From: Phycisphaerae bacterium | Lineage (GTDB): Bacteria; Planctomycetota; Phycisphaerae; UBA1845 | DNA length: 64,000 bases | Direction of reading: 5' to 3' | Assembly (NCBI GenBank): GCA_029260015.1 | Contig: JAJDEB010000032.1 | Coordinates: 124,001 to 188,000 of the forward strand | In this document: positions 26,550 through 35,864 of the stretch, piece after piece | Layout: each line of letters begins with the position of its first letter | Position numbering within the stretch: the stretch's first letter is position 1 | Notes under the pieces: model-generated | Told to the model about the DNA's origin: nothing | The model's input: the letters and a program-made list of their open reading frames with translations, nothing else | Database searches by the model: none | Position numbers and translations under genes: made by a program

Positions 26550-26573
26550 CAGGTGCGGCAAGCCGCATTCTAC
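26550..26573 (+). repeat. Second copy of the CAGGTRCGGCAAGCC repeat unit
   Basis: This 24-base stretch matches 25341-25364 at about 20 positions, ending CTAC in both. It contains the small perfect hairpin TGCGGC-AA-GCCGCA followed by TTC. The copies flank the pair of genes at 25504-26549. Confidence 0.65.
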
Positions 26574-26601
26574 ATGTTTCGCAGCCTATGGAGAATCGTC
26601 T

Positions 26602-27108
26602 GTGACTTTGGAAGAACGTATCGTCCGCTTGGAGCGGAAATTGCGTAATTGGAAGATTGCTGCATTTTCGATAGGTGCATTGGTTATTACTTCGCTCCTG
26701 CTCGGATTGGATGAATCGAATGTGAAAGATAAGGCGGCTGGAGATTCACCGGTTGAGATTGTTCGCACGAAAGCGCTTGAAGTCGTCAATGACTCTAACG
26801 TTGTGATCTGCAGAATCGATTCGGATATCGCTGGAACCGTGCGCTGCGCGTATTCTTATGCCAACGGCAAGCCGCTTCTATCAATAGGGCAAGGCGATTT
26901 CGGCCAAGCCGGGCTTACCGTGTTTTCAAATTTAGGGAAACCCAGCGCTGAACTTCGCGAGGGTGATGTCAATGGCGGAATGCTCAAACTGTTTTCAAGC
27001 ACGATGCAGCCGACGATCATCGCCAGCGCAGAAAGAAGCGGTGACGGAATCATTCTCGTCCGCGCTTCAAATGGTAAAGATGTCAATGAGATCCGGCCCA
27101 AAGATTAA
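26602..27108 (+). CDS. Membrane-anchored protein of unknown function
   Basis: The 168-residue product begins with a charged amphipathic helix (LEERIVRLERKLRNWK, probable coiled coil), then a single membrane helix (about residues 18-36). The remaining residues form a beta-rich exterior domain of repeating short strands (VICRIDSDIAGTVRC, PLLSIGQGDFGQAGLTVF, GMLKLFSSTMQPTIIA). That pattern resembles beta-solenoid or phage-tail-like repeats, but I do not recognise a family. GTG 26602, 9 bases after GGAG, is preferred to the long frame from 26374, which overlaps the previous gene and the repeat at 26550. It converges with glgP. Confidence 0.6.
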   Translation: MTLEERIVRLERKLRNWKIAAFSIGALVITSLLLGLDESNVKDKAAGDSPVEIVRTKALEVVNDSNVVICRIDSDIAGTVRCAYSYANGKPLLSIGQGDFGQAGLTVFSNLGKPSAELREGDVNGGMLKLFSSTMQPTIIASAERSGDGIILVRASNGKDVNEIRPKD

Positions 27109-27123
27109 TTGGGCGCAGCCTTC

Positions 27124-29682
27124 CTACGCCCATTGAATCAGGCTTAGGTTGTATTGATCCGATACGTCTGGCATTTTTGGTAGAATTCTTACGGCGTAGC
27201 CGTGTTCGCCGCTTCGGTGGCAGGGGAGTTTGCCGGTGAAGTGGCTGATGCCGTCGCCGTTTTGCGATTCCAATGCCATGGGTACGACATCGCCATCTTC
27301 GATGGTGCCGTTGGATGGTTTGGGACCATGATACAGTTGGACGGACACGTCGTCGGGGTTTACGTCGCCCAATCTTACAGCGGCTTTCACCGTCATGTTG
27401 GTTCCGACCTTTACCTCGTTGGGTTCCACCGCATCGAACGATTCGATTGAAACACTCTTCCATTGGTCGGCGATGCGGTGATTCCACTCGGCGAGGCTTT
27501 TGGCCGCGTTGTAACTGTCCTCGATCAAATGCAGACCGTTCTTCATCGCCGGCATATAAAGGCGAGTGACGTACTCTCGCACCATGCGTGCCGCGCTGAA
27601 CTGTGCGGTGCAGCTTCGCATCGACTCTTTCATGCGGGCGATCCACTTGCGCGGCAATCCATCTGCAGAGCGGTCGTAGAATTCCGGAATGATTTCGCGT
27701 TCGAGCGTTTCGTAGATCGATTCGCTTTCGACCTGATCCTGGTATTCAGCGCTGTCGTAGATGCGATCGTCGCCAATGGTCCAGCCATTATCTCCTTTGT
27801 ATGCTTCAGCCCACCAACCATCTAGCACCGAGAAATTGATCCCGCCATTGGGTGCGACTTTCATGCCGCTCGTGCCGCTGGCTTCGAGTGGTTTGGTTGG
27901 CGTGTTGAGCCACACGTCTACGCCCTGAACGAGGAAGCGGGCGATGCCCATGTTGTAGTTTTCGATGAAGACGAACCGCGTTTGCAGGTTCGAGTTGCGG
28001 GCGAACTGCACGAGCCGCTTGATGAGTTCCTTGCCGAGGTTGTCGCGTGGGTGGGCTTTGCCTGCGAATACAAACTGCACCGGTCGATCTGTGCTGGAGA
28101 TAATATTGAGCAGGCGCTTTTCATCGGTCAGCAGTAGCGTCGCTCGTTTGTAGGGTGCGAATCGTCGAGCGAATCCGATGGTCAGCGCTTCGGGGTTGAG
28201 CATCTCGTCGGTTTCGGCGATGCGGGCTGGCGACGCACCGCGGTTGATGGCCTGCTTGCGCAAATGCGCGCGAGCGGCGACGACCAGTTGCTCTCGACGT
28301 CGTTCATGGGCAAGCCAGAGTTCGGCATCGGGGATGTCATCGACGAGGTTCCAGATGTCGCCGTCGTCGGGTTTCTCAGTCCATTCCGGTCCGAGATAGC
28401 GTTCAAACAAGCGTTCGAGGTCTGGCGACAACCATGAGCGCACGTGCACACCGTTGGTGACCGATGTAATCGGCACTTCGGCGACGGGTACGTCGGGCCA
28501 GTTCTCCTGCCACATCTCGCGAGCGACGCGGCCATGCACTTTGCTGACGCCGTTGCTATAGCGGGAAAGATGTAGGGCGAGGGTGGCCATCGAGAATGGT
28601 TTCTTGGCGTCGGGTAGCGCTTTGGTTTGCCCGAGTGCAATCAATTCATCCATGCTGGCGCCGATGCGCTTCATGTAGGGTTGCAGATAATGGGTGACCA
28701 GTTCATGGGGGAACGTATCGATGCCGGCAGGTACCGGTGTGTGAGTGGTGAAAATGGTAGAACCCGCGACGGCTTCTCTCGCCTGGGCGAAGGACAAGCC
28801 AGCGTTTTCGACGAGATCGCCAATGCGCTCCAAAGCGAGAAACGCCGAATGCCCTTCATTCATGTGAAAGACGCTGGGTTCCAGACCGAGGGCCCGCAGC
28901 GCGCGAACACCGCCGAAACCCAGGGCGACTTCCTGGCGAATGCGCATTTCCTGATCGCCACCGTAAAGCCGCGTCGTGATGTTGCGATCGTCGGGATGGT
29001 TTTCCGGGACCGACGAATCGAGCATATACAATTGCGCCCGTCCGACGTTGACCTGATAAACCTGCGCGGTCACGTCTCTTTCGCCGACGGGGAATGTCAC
29101 GCGGACCGGTTTGTCATTCTTGTCGCGGGCCAACTCGATCGGCAGGTGATGCAATTCAAGTTCAGGGTAGTCTTCAAACTGCCAGCCGTCATTGGATAGA
29201 AACTGCTGGAAATATCCCTGGTGATAAAGCAAACCGACGCCATAAAGCGGTATGCCAAGATCGCTCGCTGATTTCATGTGGTCGCCAGCGAGACAACCTA
29301 ATCCGCCCGAATACACCGGCAGCGATTCGTGCAAACCGAATTCCATTGAGAAGTATGCAAGGCAGCGCGATGCATGTTCTGGATATTGTTTTGAAAACCA
29401 GGTCTTTGCCGACATGTAGTCTTTGAATGATTCCTCGACGCGTTCCAGTTGAGCAAGGTACGCGCTGTCTTTGGCGAACTGTTCGAGGCGCTGTTGCGGA
29501 ATGATCGACAACAACTTGGTCGGATTGTGCTGCACGTCGGACCAAAGCTGGCGATCCAGTCGCTCGAACAATTGGGCGGCGTCGTAGTTCCACGTCCACC
29601 AGAGGTTGTACGCAAGTTTTTGCAAACCGGCGAGCGGTTCTGGAATCGCCGGGACCACCTTGAATTTTTTAATGCTATACAT
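27124..29682 (-). CDS. glgP: Alpha-glucan phosphorylase
   Basis: The enzyme (GT35) releases glucose-1-phosphate from glycogen or maltodextrin by phosphorolysis using pyridoxal phosphate. The 852-residue product is of the alpha-glucan phosphorylase group with a DUF3417-type N-terminal domain (PLAGLQKLAYNLWWTWN). Markers are FSMEFGLHESLPVYSGGLG, HMNEGHSAFLALE, TSVTNGVHVRSW, GFARRFAPYKRATLLL and the PLP-lysine motif EASGTSGMK. It stands alone on the minus strand. No other glycogen gene is in the window. Confidence 0.96.
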   Translation of the reverse strand: MYSIKKFKVVPAIPEPLAGLQKLAYNLWWTWNYDAAQLFERLDRQLWSDVQHNPTKLLSIIPQQRLEQFAKDSAYLAQLERVEESFKDYMSAKTWFSKQYPEHASRCLAYFSMEFGLHESLPVYSGGLGCLAGDHMKSASDLGIPLYGVGLLYHQGYFQQFLSNDGWQFEDYPELELHHLPIELARDKNDKPVRVTFPVGERDVTAQVYQVNVGRAQLYMLDSSVPENHPDDRNITTRLYGGDQEMRIRQEVALGFGGVRALRALGLEPSVFHMNEGHSAFLALERIGDLVENAGLSFAQAREAVAGSTIFTTHTPVPAGIDTFPHELVTHYLQPYMKRIGASMDELIALGQTKALPDAKKPFSMATLALHLSRYSNGVSKVHGRVAREMWQENWPDVPVAEVPITSVTNGVHVRSWLSPDLERLFERYLGPEWTEKPDDGDIWNLVDDIPDAELWLAHERRREQLVVAARAHLRKQAINRGASPARIAETDEMLNPEALTIGFARRFAPYKRATLLLTDEKRLLNIISSTDRPVQFVFAGKAHPRDNLGKELIKRLVQFARNSNLQTRFVFIENYNMGIARFLVQGVDVWLNTPTKPLEASGTSGMKVAPNGGINFSVLDGWWAEAYKGDNGWTIGDDRIYDSAEYQDQVESESIYETLEREIIPEFYDRSADGLPRKWIARMKESMRSCTAQFSAARMVREYVTRLYMPAMKNGLHLIEDSYNAAKSLAEWNHRIADQWKSVSIESFDAVEPNEVKVGTNMTVKAAVRLGDVNPDDVSVQLYHGPKPSNGTIEDGDVVPMALESQNGDGISHFTGKLPCHRSGEHGYAVRILPKMPDVSDQYNLSLIQWA

Positions 29683-30205
29683 CAGTTTTATGTTCCTTCA
29701 TTTTTGTTGATACAGCGTCTAACACTTCAATCGACGCTTTCCATGGATTGCATATCGCCGTTCTTGATCATCGCCATTCTTGATCTTGGGCATCACCCCG
29801 TTATCGGCGACGATTCTGGATTCGCACGTTACCGTGATTATCGGGCGTAACGGTGCCAAGGGCGATTGCGTTTTTGCTTTTTAATTGGCGAACCCTTTCG
29901 TCGGTCCGACATTTTTGGGGAATGTGCCCGCCCTTTTGGCCCGCACGTGCTCGCACATTCAGCATTAATTGCATCCATCCGGCTTGGATTGGTCAAGCGT
30001 GATTCGATGGTTGCGGGAAGGTCCCGGCGTTAGATGCCGAATGGGCTCCGCGTGAATGGCGGTCTACGCCCCAAACTGTGCGATTCGAGCCGGTCCCGCC
30101 GGAGCGGGTCTCGGTTGCTTTCAGTCGGTTCACCGGTATCATGGCGAGGCTTATTCAGCACGGAAACGGGTATTCACACGTCGCTCTCAAGGAGTTCATG
30201 CGGCC
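29683..30205. other. 523-base intergenic region upstream of glgP and the PpiD-like gene
   Basis: No gene is supported; the open frame through 30056-30205 is judged to be leader of the next gene. The region contains an imperfect 16-base tandem repeat ATCGCCRTTCTTGATC (29754-29769 and 29770-29785, one mismatch). It also holds an imperfect inverted repeat near 29824-29855 (GCACGTTAC and GTAACGGTGC) followed at a distance by T-runs (29871-29882). Promoters for the two divergent genes should lie here but none was convincing. Confidence 0.6.
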
Positions 30206-32185
30206 ATGATGAAGTTCTTTCGTAAGTACAATCGTCATCTTCTGGCGGTCTTTATGGCCGGTTTGCTTGTGATTTGGCTCGGTCAGGCGGCGTTGGAAGA
30301 CATGCTTCAGCAGGACCAGTCTGGCGGGGTTCGGGGGACGTCAAAGTACGGGGAGATCACAGGCACGGACACGAAGATCGTGGAGAGTCAGTCCGGCCTG
30401 CTCACGAACTTGAGTTTGGCATTCAGGCAAAAGGGTCAAGCCCCGCTGCCGCTGTCCTGGTCGAGTCGGTTCCTAGTTGGGTCGGTGCGGCCGGGCGAAC
30501 AACTTGATGAGATCGACTGGGTCTTGCTCAAACGTGAAGCGGCGTCCTTGGGGGTCAAGGTGTCGCCCTCGATGGCGAAACGAATTCTGTTGGGCCATCT
30601 TGGTACGAACGAGAAGACGTTGAAATTGGTCGCTGCCAAGAGTGATGTGGTTGTTGATCGCTTTTACGAAGCCTACGCCGATGTGCTCGCGGTCGAGCAG
30701 TTGATGACCTTGTTTTATCGGGCGGCGATGCCGTCGGAAATGACGCTTCGGCGGACGGCTCGAAATGCCCTTGAGCGAGCGACGGTTGAATTGGTCAAGT
30801 TGCCTGCGAATTCGTTTGTCGATTCTGGACAGTCGTTTTCTGAAGAAGAGCTTACCGAGCAGTTCAATGAATTTCGCGACAAACACGCAGTTGCTGGTGG
30901 GGTCGAGTTTGGCTATTACGTCGAGCCCTCGATCGATCTGCAATATATTCGGATTGACCCATCCAAAGTGATGGAAGGTGTCGTGAGCAACGCCGATAGT
31001 ATCGAGCGTCAGGCGTTTCGGTATTGGCAGCAGAATAAAGAAACCGATCCGCGATTTCGGATTTCAAATGAACGTCTGGCGGAAGTCATCAAAGAGCAGC
31101 AAGCCGCCACATCAAACGGTGTTACGCCACCTAAATTGAGTTTCTATATCGAAGATTTTGCCAAGGCCCGCGATGCAGCTGTCGAGGCTGTCAAATCACA
31201 GAAAGCCGAAAACGAAGCCAATCGAATCGCCACTGAACTTGCCCGTAGATTGGCCGACCCGTGGTTTGACATCCGCGTTGAAAAAACCGAATACAAGCCC
31301 GCGCCGGACGAAGTCAAAAGCATTGGCTATTACGATGAGGTCATTGAATCTGTGTCGGTTGCGAAGCGCCATGCCGGTGCGATCGAAGTCGCGTTGATCA
31401 AGGACATCGACCAAAAATCGCTTTCCGAAACCGATGGCGTCGGGACGGCCAGCCTTGAGCAGATTGACGGAAGCCTGATTCCAATCGACGCGCTGGCGTT
31501 CAACGTTGAGGGACTAGAAACGATCCCTGATGATGAAAACAGCGCTGATCGTTCGCTCTTCCTTTCCAAGTGGCAAACCCAAGTCAAACCACTCGTCGCC
31601 GATGACGGATCGATTTACCTCTTCCGCGTTACAGAAGTGCGAAAAGGTCGCGAACCGAAAAACCTCGACGAAGTCCGTGACCAGGTGATCGCCGACCTTC
31701 AGTTGAAAGCTGGTATGGAGCGTGCGAAGGAAGCGGCAGAATCGATTGCCGCAAAAGATACTGGCGGTCCGCTAAAAGACCTTTGGGGAGGCGAGACGGA
31801 TTTGCAAGACCAAATCACTCCCGACCAGGGTGGATTCGCTGAGCCCCCAGCATTTACGAGAAAACGTCAGATGCGCGAGGAGCAATTTGCGGATGTCGAT
31901 GGCGTCGGTCGGGTGTCGCGTGAGTTTCTCGATAAGGCCTTTGAGCTCGCTGCCGATCCGGACAATTCCAGGGCGGTGGCGGTTGAACTTCCGGCAGAGG
32001 CTGCGTGGGTGGTTGTCAAAGGCAAGTCATTCATACCCGTGTATGAAGAAACGTTTGCCTCGCAGAAGAATCAGATTCGGCGGGAAGTCGGCAGCATTGA
32101 AATGCAGAAGCTACGGCGATTTGAATGGCTCAACAAGCAGAAACTGCATGAGCGCACGGATTTCAAAAGAGCCAATCAAGCTTAG
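30206..32185 (+). CDS. Membrane-anchored PpiD/SurA-like foldase-type protein
   Basis: From ATG 30206 the product is 659 residues. A short basic cytoplasmic N terminus (MMKFFRKYNRHLL) and a single membrane helix (about residues 12-29) lead into a large periplasmic region rich in charged helices. This layout, including helical SurA_N-like segments (about 100-330) and a C-terminal region with LPAEAAWVVVKG, is that of PpiD-type periplasmic chaperones. A clear parvulin active-site motif was not seen, so isomerase activity is doubtful and the family call is tentative. AAGGAG lies 9-14 bases before the start. An in-frame extension to 30056 is not supported. It converges on prfB with 45 bases between stops. 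Confidence 0.55.
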   Translation: MMKFFRKYNRHLLAVFMAGLLVIWLGQAALEDMLQQDQSGGVRGTSKYGEITGTDTKIVESQSGLLTNLSLAFRQKGQAPLPLSWSSRFLVGSVRPGEQLDEIDWVLLKREAASLGVKVSPSMAKRILLGHLGTNEKTLKLVAAKSDVVVDRFYEAYADVLAVEQLMTLFYRAAMPSEMTLRRTARNALERATVELVKLPANSFVDSGQSFSEEELTEQFNEFRDKHAVAGGVEFGYYVEPSIDLQYIRIDPSKVMEGVVSNADSIERQAFRYWQQNKETDPRFRISNERLAEVIKEQQAATSNGVTPPKLSFYIEDFAKARDAAVEAVKSQKAENEANRIATELARRLADPWFDIRVEKTEYKPAPDEVKSIGYYDEVIESVSVAKRHAGAIEVALIKDIDQKSLSETDGVGTASLEQIDGSLIPIDALAFNVEGLETIPDDENSADRSLFLSKWQTQVKPLVADDGSIYLFRVTEVRKGREPKNLDEVRDQVIADLQLKAGMERAKEAAESIAAKDTGGPLKDLWGGETDLQDQITPDQGGFAEPPAFTRKRQMREEQFADVDGVGRVSREFLDKAFELAADPDNSRAVAVELPAEAAWVVVKGKSFIPVYEETFASQKNQIRREVGSIEMQKLRRFEWLNKQKLHERTDFKRANQA

Positions 32186-32230
32186 TGCAGTTTTCGTAGG
32201 GCGTGTGATACTTTGACTGCTTGGTACACT

Positions 32231-33347
32231 TTAGCGAGTTTGTAGAGCGCGCTTGCGCAGAAACGCGTCGATGAATCCGCTCAGGTCGCCATCGAGTATC
32301 GCATCGACGTTTCCATTCTTGTATCCGGTGCGTTCGTCTTTGACCTGGCGATAGGGTTGCAGCGTGTACGTTCGGATTCGGTATCCCCAGCCGATCTGCC
32401 CTTTTTCTCCATACATTTTGGCAAGTTCGGCGTCGCGCTTGGATTGTTCGACGTGATACAGTTTCGCGGCGAGCATCTTGCGAGCGGCTGCCCGATTCTT
32501 GTGTTGGCTACGATCGTTTTGACATTGCACGACGACGTTGCTCTTGAGATGCGTGAGCCGGATGGCTGACGATGTCTTGTTGACGTGCTGACCACCAGCA
32601 CCGCTCGCCCGGTAGGTGTCTTCGCGTACGTCTTTGTCCCAGTCGATGTCGATGGCGATGTCGTCAACTTCGGGTTGAACGTCGACACTCGCGAAACTGG
32701 TTTGCCGTTTGCCCTGGGCGTTAAAGGGGCTGATGCGCTCCATCCGATGCACGCCCATTTCGCATGACATGAGCCCGTATGCGTACGGTCCTTTGACGTG
32801 CAGGTTGACGGACTGGATACCGGCTTCTTCGCCTTCCTTCATCGCCAACTGTTCGACGCTGAAACCGTTGCGCTCGAAGTAGCGCAGGTACATGCGCATC
32901 ATCATCTCGGCCCAATCCTGAGCGTCGGCACCACCGGTTCCAGCTTGGATATTGAAATAGCAATTCTGAGCGTCGTGTTCGCCCGCGAGTAGGGTCAATC
33001 GCTCAACCCGATCGACTTCAGCATCAATCCCAGTGATTTCGGATTCAAGCTCGGCTGCGAGTTCGGTGTCAGATTCTTCGGCAAGCATATCAAGCATCGC
33101 CTGGCCGTCCTCGATACGCACGAGAAGGTCCTGGATTGGCTCGACAGTGCTTTTAAGTTGCTTAAGTTTCTGTACCGTTTTCTGCGCAGCGTCGGAGTCG
33201 TCCCAGAAATCTGGGGCGGCCATCTGCGTATTGAGGTTTTCGAGTTCAGTTACTTTTGATGGGAAGTCAAAGAGAGTCCCGGATGGCGATGATCCGGGAT
33301 GTTAGAGATTCGAGCCGGGCGGGGGCGTCTTCGATGTTGGTACTCAT
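32231..33347 (-). CDS. prfB: Peptide chain release factor 2, with programmed +1 frameshift
   Basis: RF2 recognises UGA and UAA and triggers peptide release on the ribosome. The body of the gene has the SPF anticodon-like tripeptide (ERISPFNAQG) and the catalytic GGQ (ASGAGGQHVNK). The continuous frame begins only at MAAPDFWDD, too short at the N terminus. Upstream, ATG 33347 opens a 26-codon frame, MSTNIEDAPARLE..., that ends in CTT TGA C. A +1 shift on CTT (33272-33270) enters the main frame as ...DSL-DFPSKVTEL..., which restores the family's N-terminal helices and gives about 371 residues. The in-frame UGA lets RF2 control its own synthesis, as in E. coli. It is convergent with the PpiD-like gene. 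Confidence 0.95.
33266..33272 (-). promoter_or_regulatory. prfB programmed frameshift site CTTTGAC
   Basis: On the minus strand CTT TGA C is the canonical RF2 recoding heptamer; TGA is the in-frame stop (33269-33267) and GAC the first codon of the shifted frame. A modest Shine-Dalgarno-like CGGGA lies about 5 bases upstream, weaker than the AGGGGG of E. coli. Confidence 0.93.
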
Positions 33348-33487
33348 GTGCAGAAACTCTTTGAAGAATCGTCGTCGCCTGGAAATGGCGTCGCAATCGA
33401 TTGCGCCAACGTATTGTCAACACAATTCGACTTTGTTCAAGCGGCGAATCTGCTTATCTGGTCAAACCTTGTAATGAAGCATTTCGT

Positions 33488-35563
33488 CTAGCGGTTTGTC
33501 CGACGTACTTGGATGATGATGTCGTCGACAGGTGCATCATTTAACGTGCCTCGCAATCCTGTTTCGGTCGTTCCGATGTCATCGACGATATCGAGCCCTT
33601 CAACAACTCGGGCGAAAACGGTAAATGGCGGTGGGCCTGTGTCCAGCCTCGAGTTATCGACAAGGTTGATGAATATTTCGCTGGTGGCGGAGTTCTGATT
33701 CTGCCCCACAAGGGCAAATGCTGCGGTCCCTCGCACGTTGCTTTCGCCGTTGTTTGCCTCGCTCATGATCGGGTCGCGGATTCCTTCTGCACGAAACGGA
33801 ACTCCGCTGTCCGGATCGAGGCCATAACCGCCCATTTGTATGACAAAGTTGTCAACAACCCTGTGCCACACAAGCCCGTCGTAAAAGCCTGCATCAACAT
33901 ATTGCAGGAAGTTTGCGCAGGTATTTGGGGCGGCTTCGGTGAGCAGTTCAAGCGTGATGTTCCCGTTGACACCGCCCTCATTTTCGATGACGACTCGGGG
34001 TAATGCCGACGGAATACCAACGACGACCTTCCGGCCCGTCGCGATGACTTCGCGGTCCTGATTGAGTAACTCAAATTTGAAGATGACTGAATCGTTGGTG
34101 TCAATAGTTGCCTTTGTATCTCTGGAACTCGGATTGGCGATCGTGGCCATCCCATTGGACGATGTCCAGGAGAACTGGCTGCCTTCCGGTTCATTTTCGA
34201 TTGTGACCGAAAGTTCCACTGAGTCGCCTACGATTTGAATCGGAACGGATGAGACGATCGTTGCAGTGGGCGGTCCGTCAGAATCGTCCATGCCGTTGGA
34301 GTCTGCGTCGTCCATTCCATTTGATGATGCGTCATCCATTCCGTTTGAATCGACCAGGCGAATGTCATCGGGCGGTGATGTCGGTACTTTTGTTTCTGCA
34401 CGGGTGACCAATGACATGACGACATCTTCATTGGGTTGCTCATTCATTGTTCCGGGGGCACCGGTTGGCAACACTTCTATTTGATCTGCAATATCCATCC
34501 CTTGAACCACTCGGGCAAACACCGTAAACGGCGGACTGCCGTCATCCAAAACGCTATTGTCGCCAAGATTGATGAAGAATTGGTTGGATCCGGAATCCGC
34601 CTCAGTTCCACGAAGTGCCATTGATATAGAAGTGCGAAGGTTGCTAAACCCGTTGAGGGCTTCACTTTCAATCTCGCCTCGTTTGCCCGGTTTTGGGCGG
34701 AGGGTGCCGTTGAATCGGTCGAAATTGCCTCCCTGAATCACGAAATCGGGAACGATGCGGTGCCAGATGATCCCGCTGAAGTATCCCGAATCGACATAGC
34801 GCAGAAAATTTGCGCAAGTGTTGGGGGCCGCTTCAATCAACAATTCCACGATAATCGTACCTTCGACTGCCCCGGTATTTTCAATGATTACTTGTGGAGT
34901 GGTATCTTCGACACCGACGACAAACACATCCTTTAGTCCGAAGCGTTCGATCCCGTTTTCTCTACCGGTGATGCTCACGCGCAGTCGAACAGTTTCAGCT
35001 GACATGATTGAGACTTGCGGGTTGGGTATGGTTGGATCATCGATTTCGGCTTCCCCGTCGATGACCGTCCATGCGTACGTTAGCTCGGTGAGTCCCGACG
35101 TATCGGCGTCGATCACTGCGTCGAGTTGCGTTGACTCGCCAATCAGTCGGAGCGAGTCCGTAGCGGTGGCTGTGATTTCCAAATCGCCGCCAACGAGAAC
35201 CTGGAGGAACGATGCGTTGCTTTGGCCAGAACGGTCAGACGCAAGGACGCGAAACAGATAACGGCCATTCACCGAAATTGGACCAACCTCCAATAGAGCG
35301 CTGGTGTTGACGTCGGTCAATTCAAATGTCGATTCGCCGGGTTGGTCTTCGACGCTCCAGCGAAAATTGTACGGGCTCTTGCCACCGGTGGCTGTTGCCA
35401 CCAACCTGAATCGCTCGTCGAGCGGTACGATCTGGTCGGGCCCGGCGTCGGCATCGAGTTTTTCGACTGGCTCGGAGAATGATAAATCACAGGCGGCGAT
35501 GGTGACCAATGCGCCCATCAGCGCCAGGATGAATCGTGTCCGGATATGAGCAGTTGGTTTCAT
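33488..35563 (-). CDS. Lipoprotein with two cyclophilin domains
   Basis: The 691-residue protein has a signal peptide ending TIAAC, a lipobox with Cys25. Two PKD/Ig-like regions (about 38-125 and 130-215) are followed by a first cyclophilin domain (about 222-390). A linker of three SNGMDDA-type repeats (about 406-428), another Ig-like segment, and a second cyclophilin domain (about 517-691) follow. Domain 1 keeps WHRIVPDFVIQGG and GSNQFFINL. Domain 2 has WHRVVDNFVIQMGG and SEIFINL, with an inserted Met in QGG and Glu for the usual Gln, so it may be less active. It probably acts as an envelope prolyl isomerase or scaffold. It lies upstream of prfB on the same strand, 140 bases away. Confidence 0.88.
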   Translation of the reverse strand: MKPTAHIRTRFILALMGALVTIAACDLSFSEPVEKLDADAGPDQIVPLDERFRLVATATGGKSPYNFRWSVEDQPGESTFELTDVNTSALLEVGPISVNGRYLFRVLASDRSGQSNASFLQVLVGGDLEITATATDSLRLIGESTQLDAVIDADTSGLTELTYAWTVIDGEAEIDDPTIPNPQVSIMSAETVRLRVSITGRENGIERFGLKDVFVVGVEDTTPQVIIENTGAVEGTIIVELLIEAAPNTCANFLRYVDSGYFSGIIWHRIVPDFVIQGGNFDRFNGTLRPKPGKRGEIESEALNGFSNLRTSISMALRGTEADSGSNQFFINLGDNSVLDDGSPPFTVFARVVQGMDIADQIEVLPTGAPGTMNEQPNEDVVMSLVTRAETKVPTSPPDDIRLVDSNGMDDASSNGMDDADSNGMDDSDGPPTATIVSSVPIQIVGDSVELSVTIENEPEGSQFSWTSSNGMATIANPSSRDTKATIDTNDSVIFKFELLNQDREVIATGRKVVVGIPSALPRVVIENEGGVNGNITLELLTEAAPNTCANFLQYVDAGFYDGLVWHRVVDNFVIQMGGYGLDPDSGVPFRAEGIRDPIMSEANNGESNVRGTAAFALVGQNQNSATSEIFINLVDNSRLDTGPPPFTVFARVVEGLDIVDDIGTTETGLRGTLNDAPVDDIIIQVRRTNR

Positions 35564-35864
35564 GATTCCTCAATGGTTGAGTCAACGAAGCGACGGGGTA
35601 TAAATCATTTTATAGATTATCGTCCACCACCGGATTTGGATTGAGCCAAGTTTGGCTGGCGGCACTTGGTAATTGCTTGGCCAGATTGACTTTACGGGCA
35701 TGGGTCGCACCTTTATGCTGCCACCAGCTATATGCGTTTTCAAATATCTATTCTGTGCCTGCCTTATGTTAGCCCGCACGGAATGTCTCGTCGAGTTGGG
35801 GCTGCAACAGCGAACGAAGGCACTTTGGCCCGATGAGGGCGATCCCGCAACATTTTGAGCAAAT
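35564..35864. other. 301-base intergenic region between the divergent cyclophilin lipoprotein and purB genes
   Basis: It contains an AT-rich stretch (TATAAATCATTTTATAGATTAT, about 35599-35620) likely to hold -10 elements and the short palindrome AGCCAAGTTTGGCT (35643-35656). A TTGACT at about 35686 is a possible -35 box for purB, but no -10 sits at 17 bases from it. No gene is supported. Confidence 0.5.

Noticed and set aside
26374..26601. N-terminal extension of the gene at 26602
   Set aside because: It overlaps the preceding zinc-ribbon gene and the intergenic repeat at 26550; the GTG at 26602 has a ribosome-binding site.
29824..29882. Possible terminator (imperfect stem plus distant T-runs)
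   Set aside because: The T-run is about 15 bases from the stem, and no + strand gene ends upstream of it.
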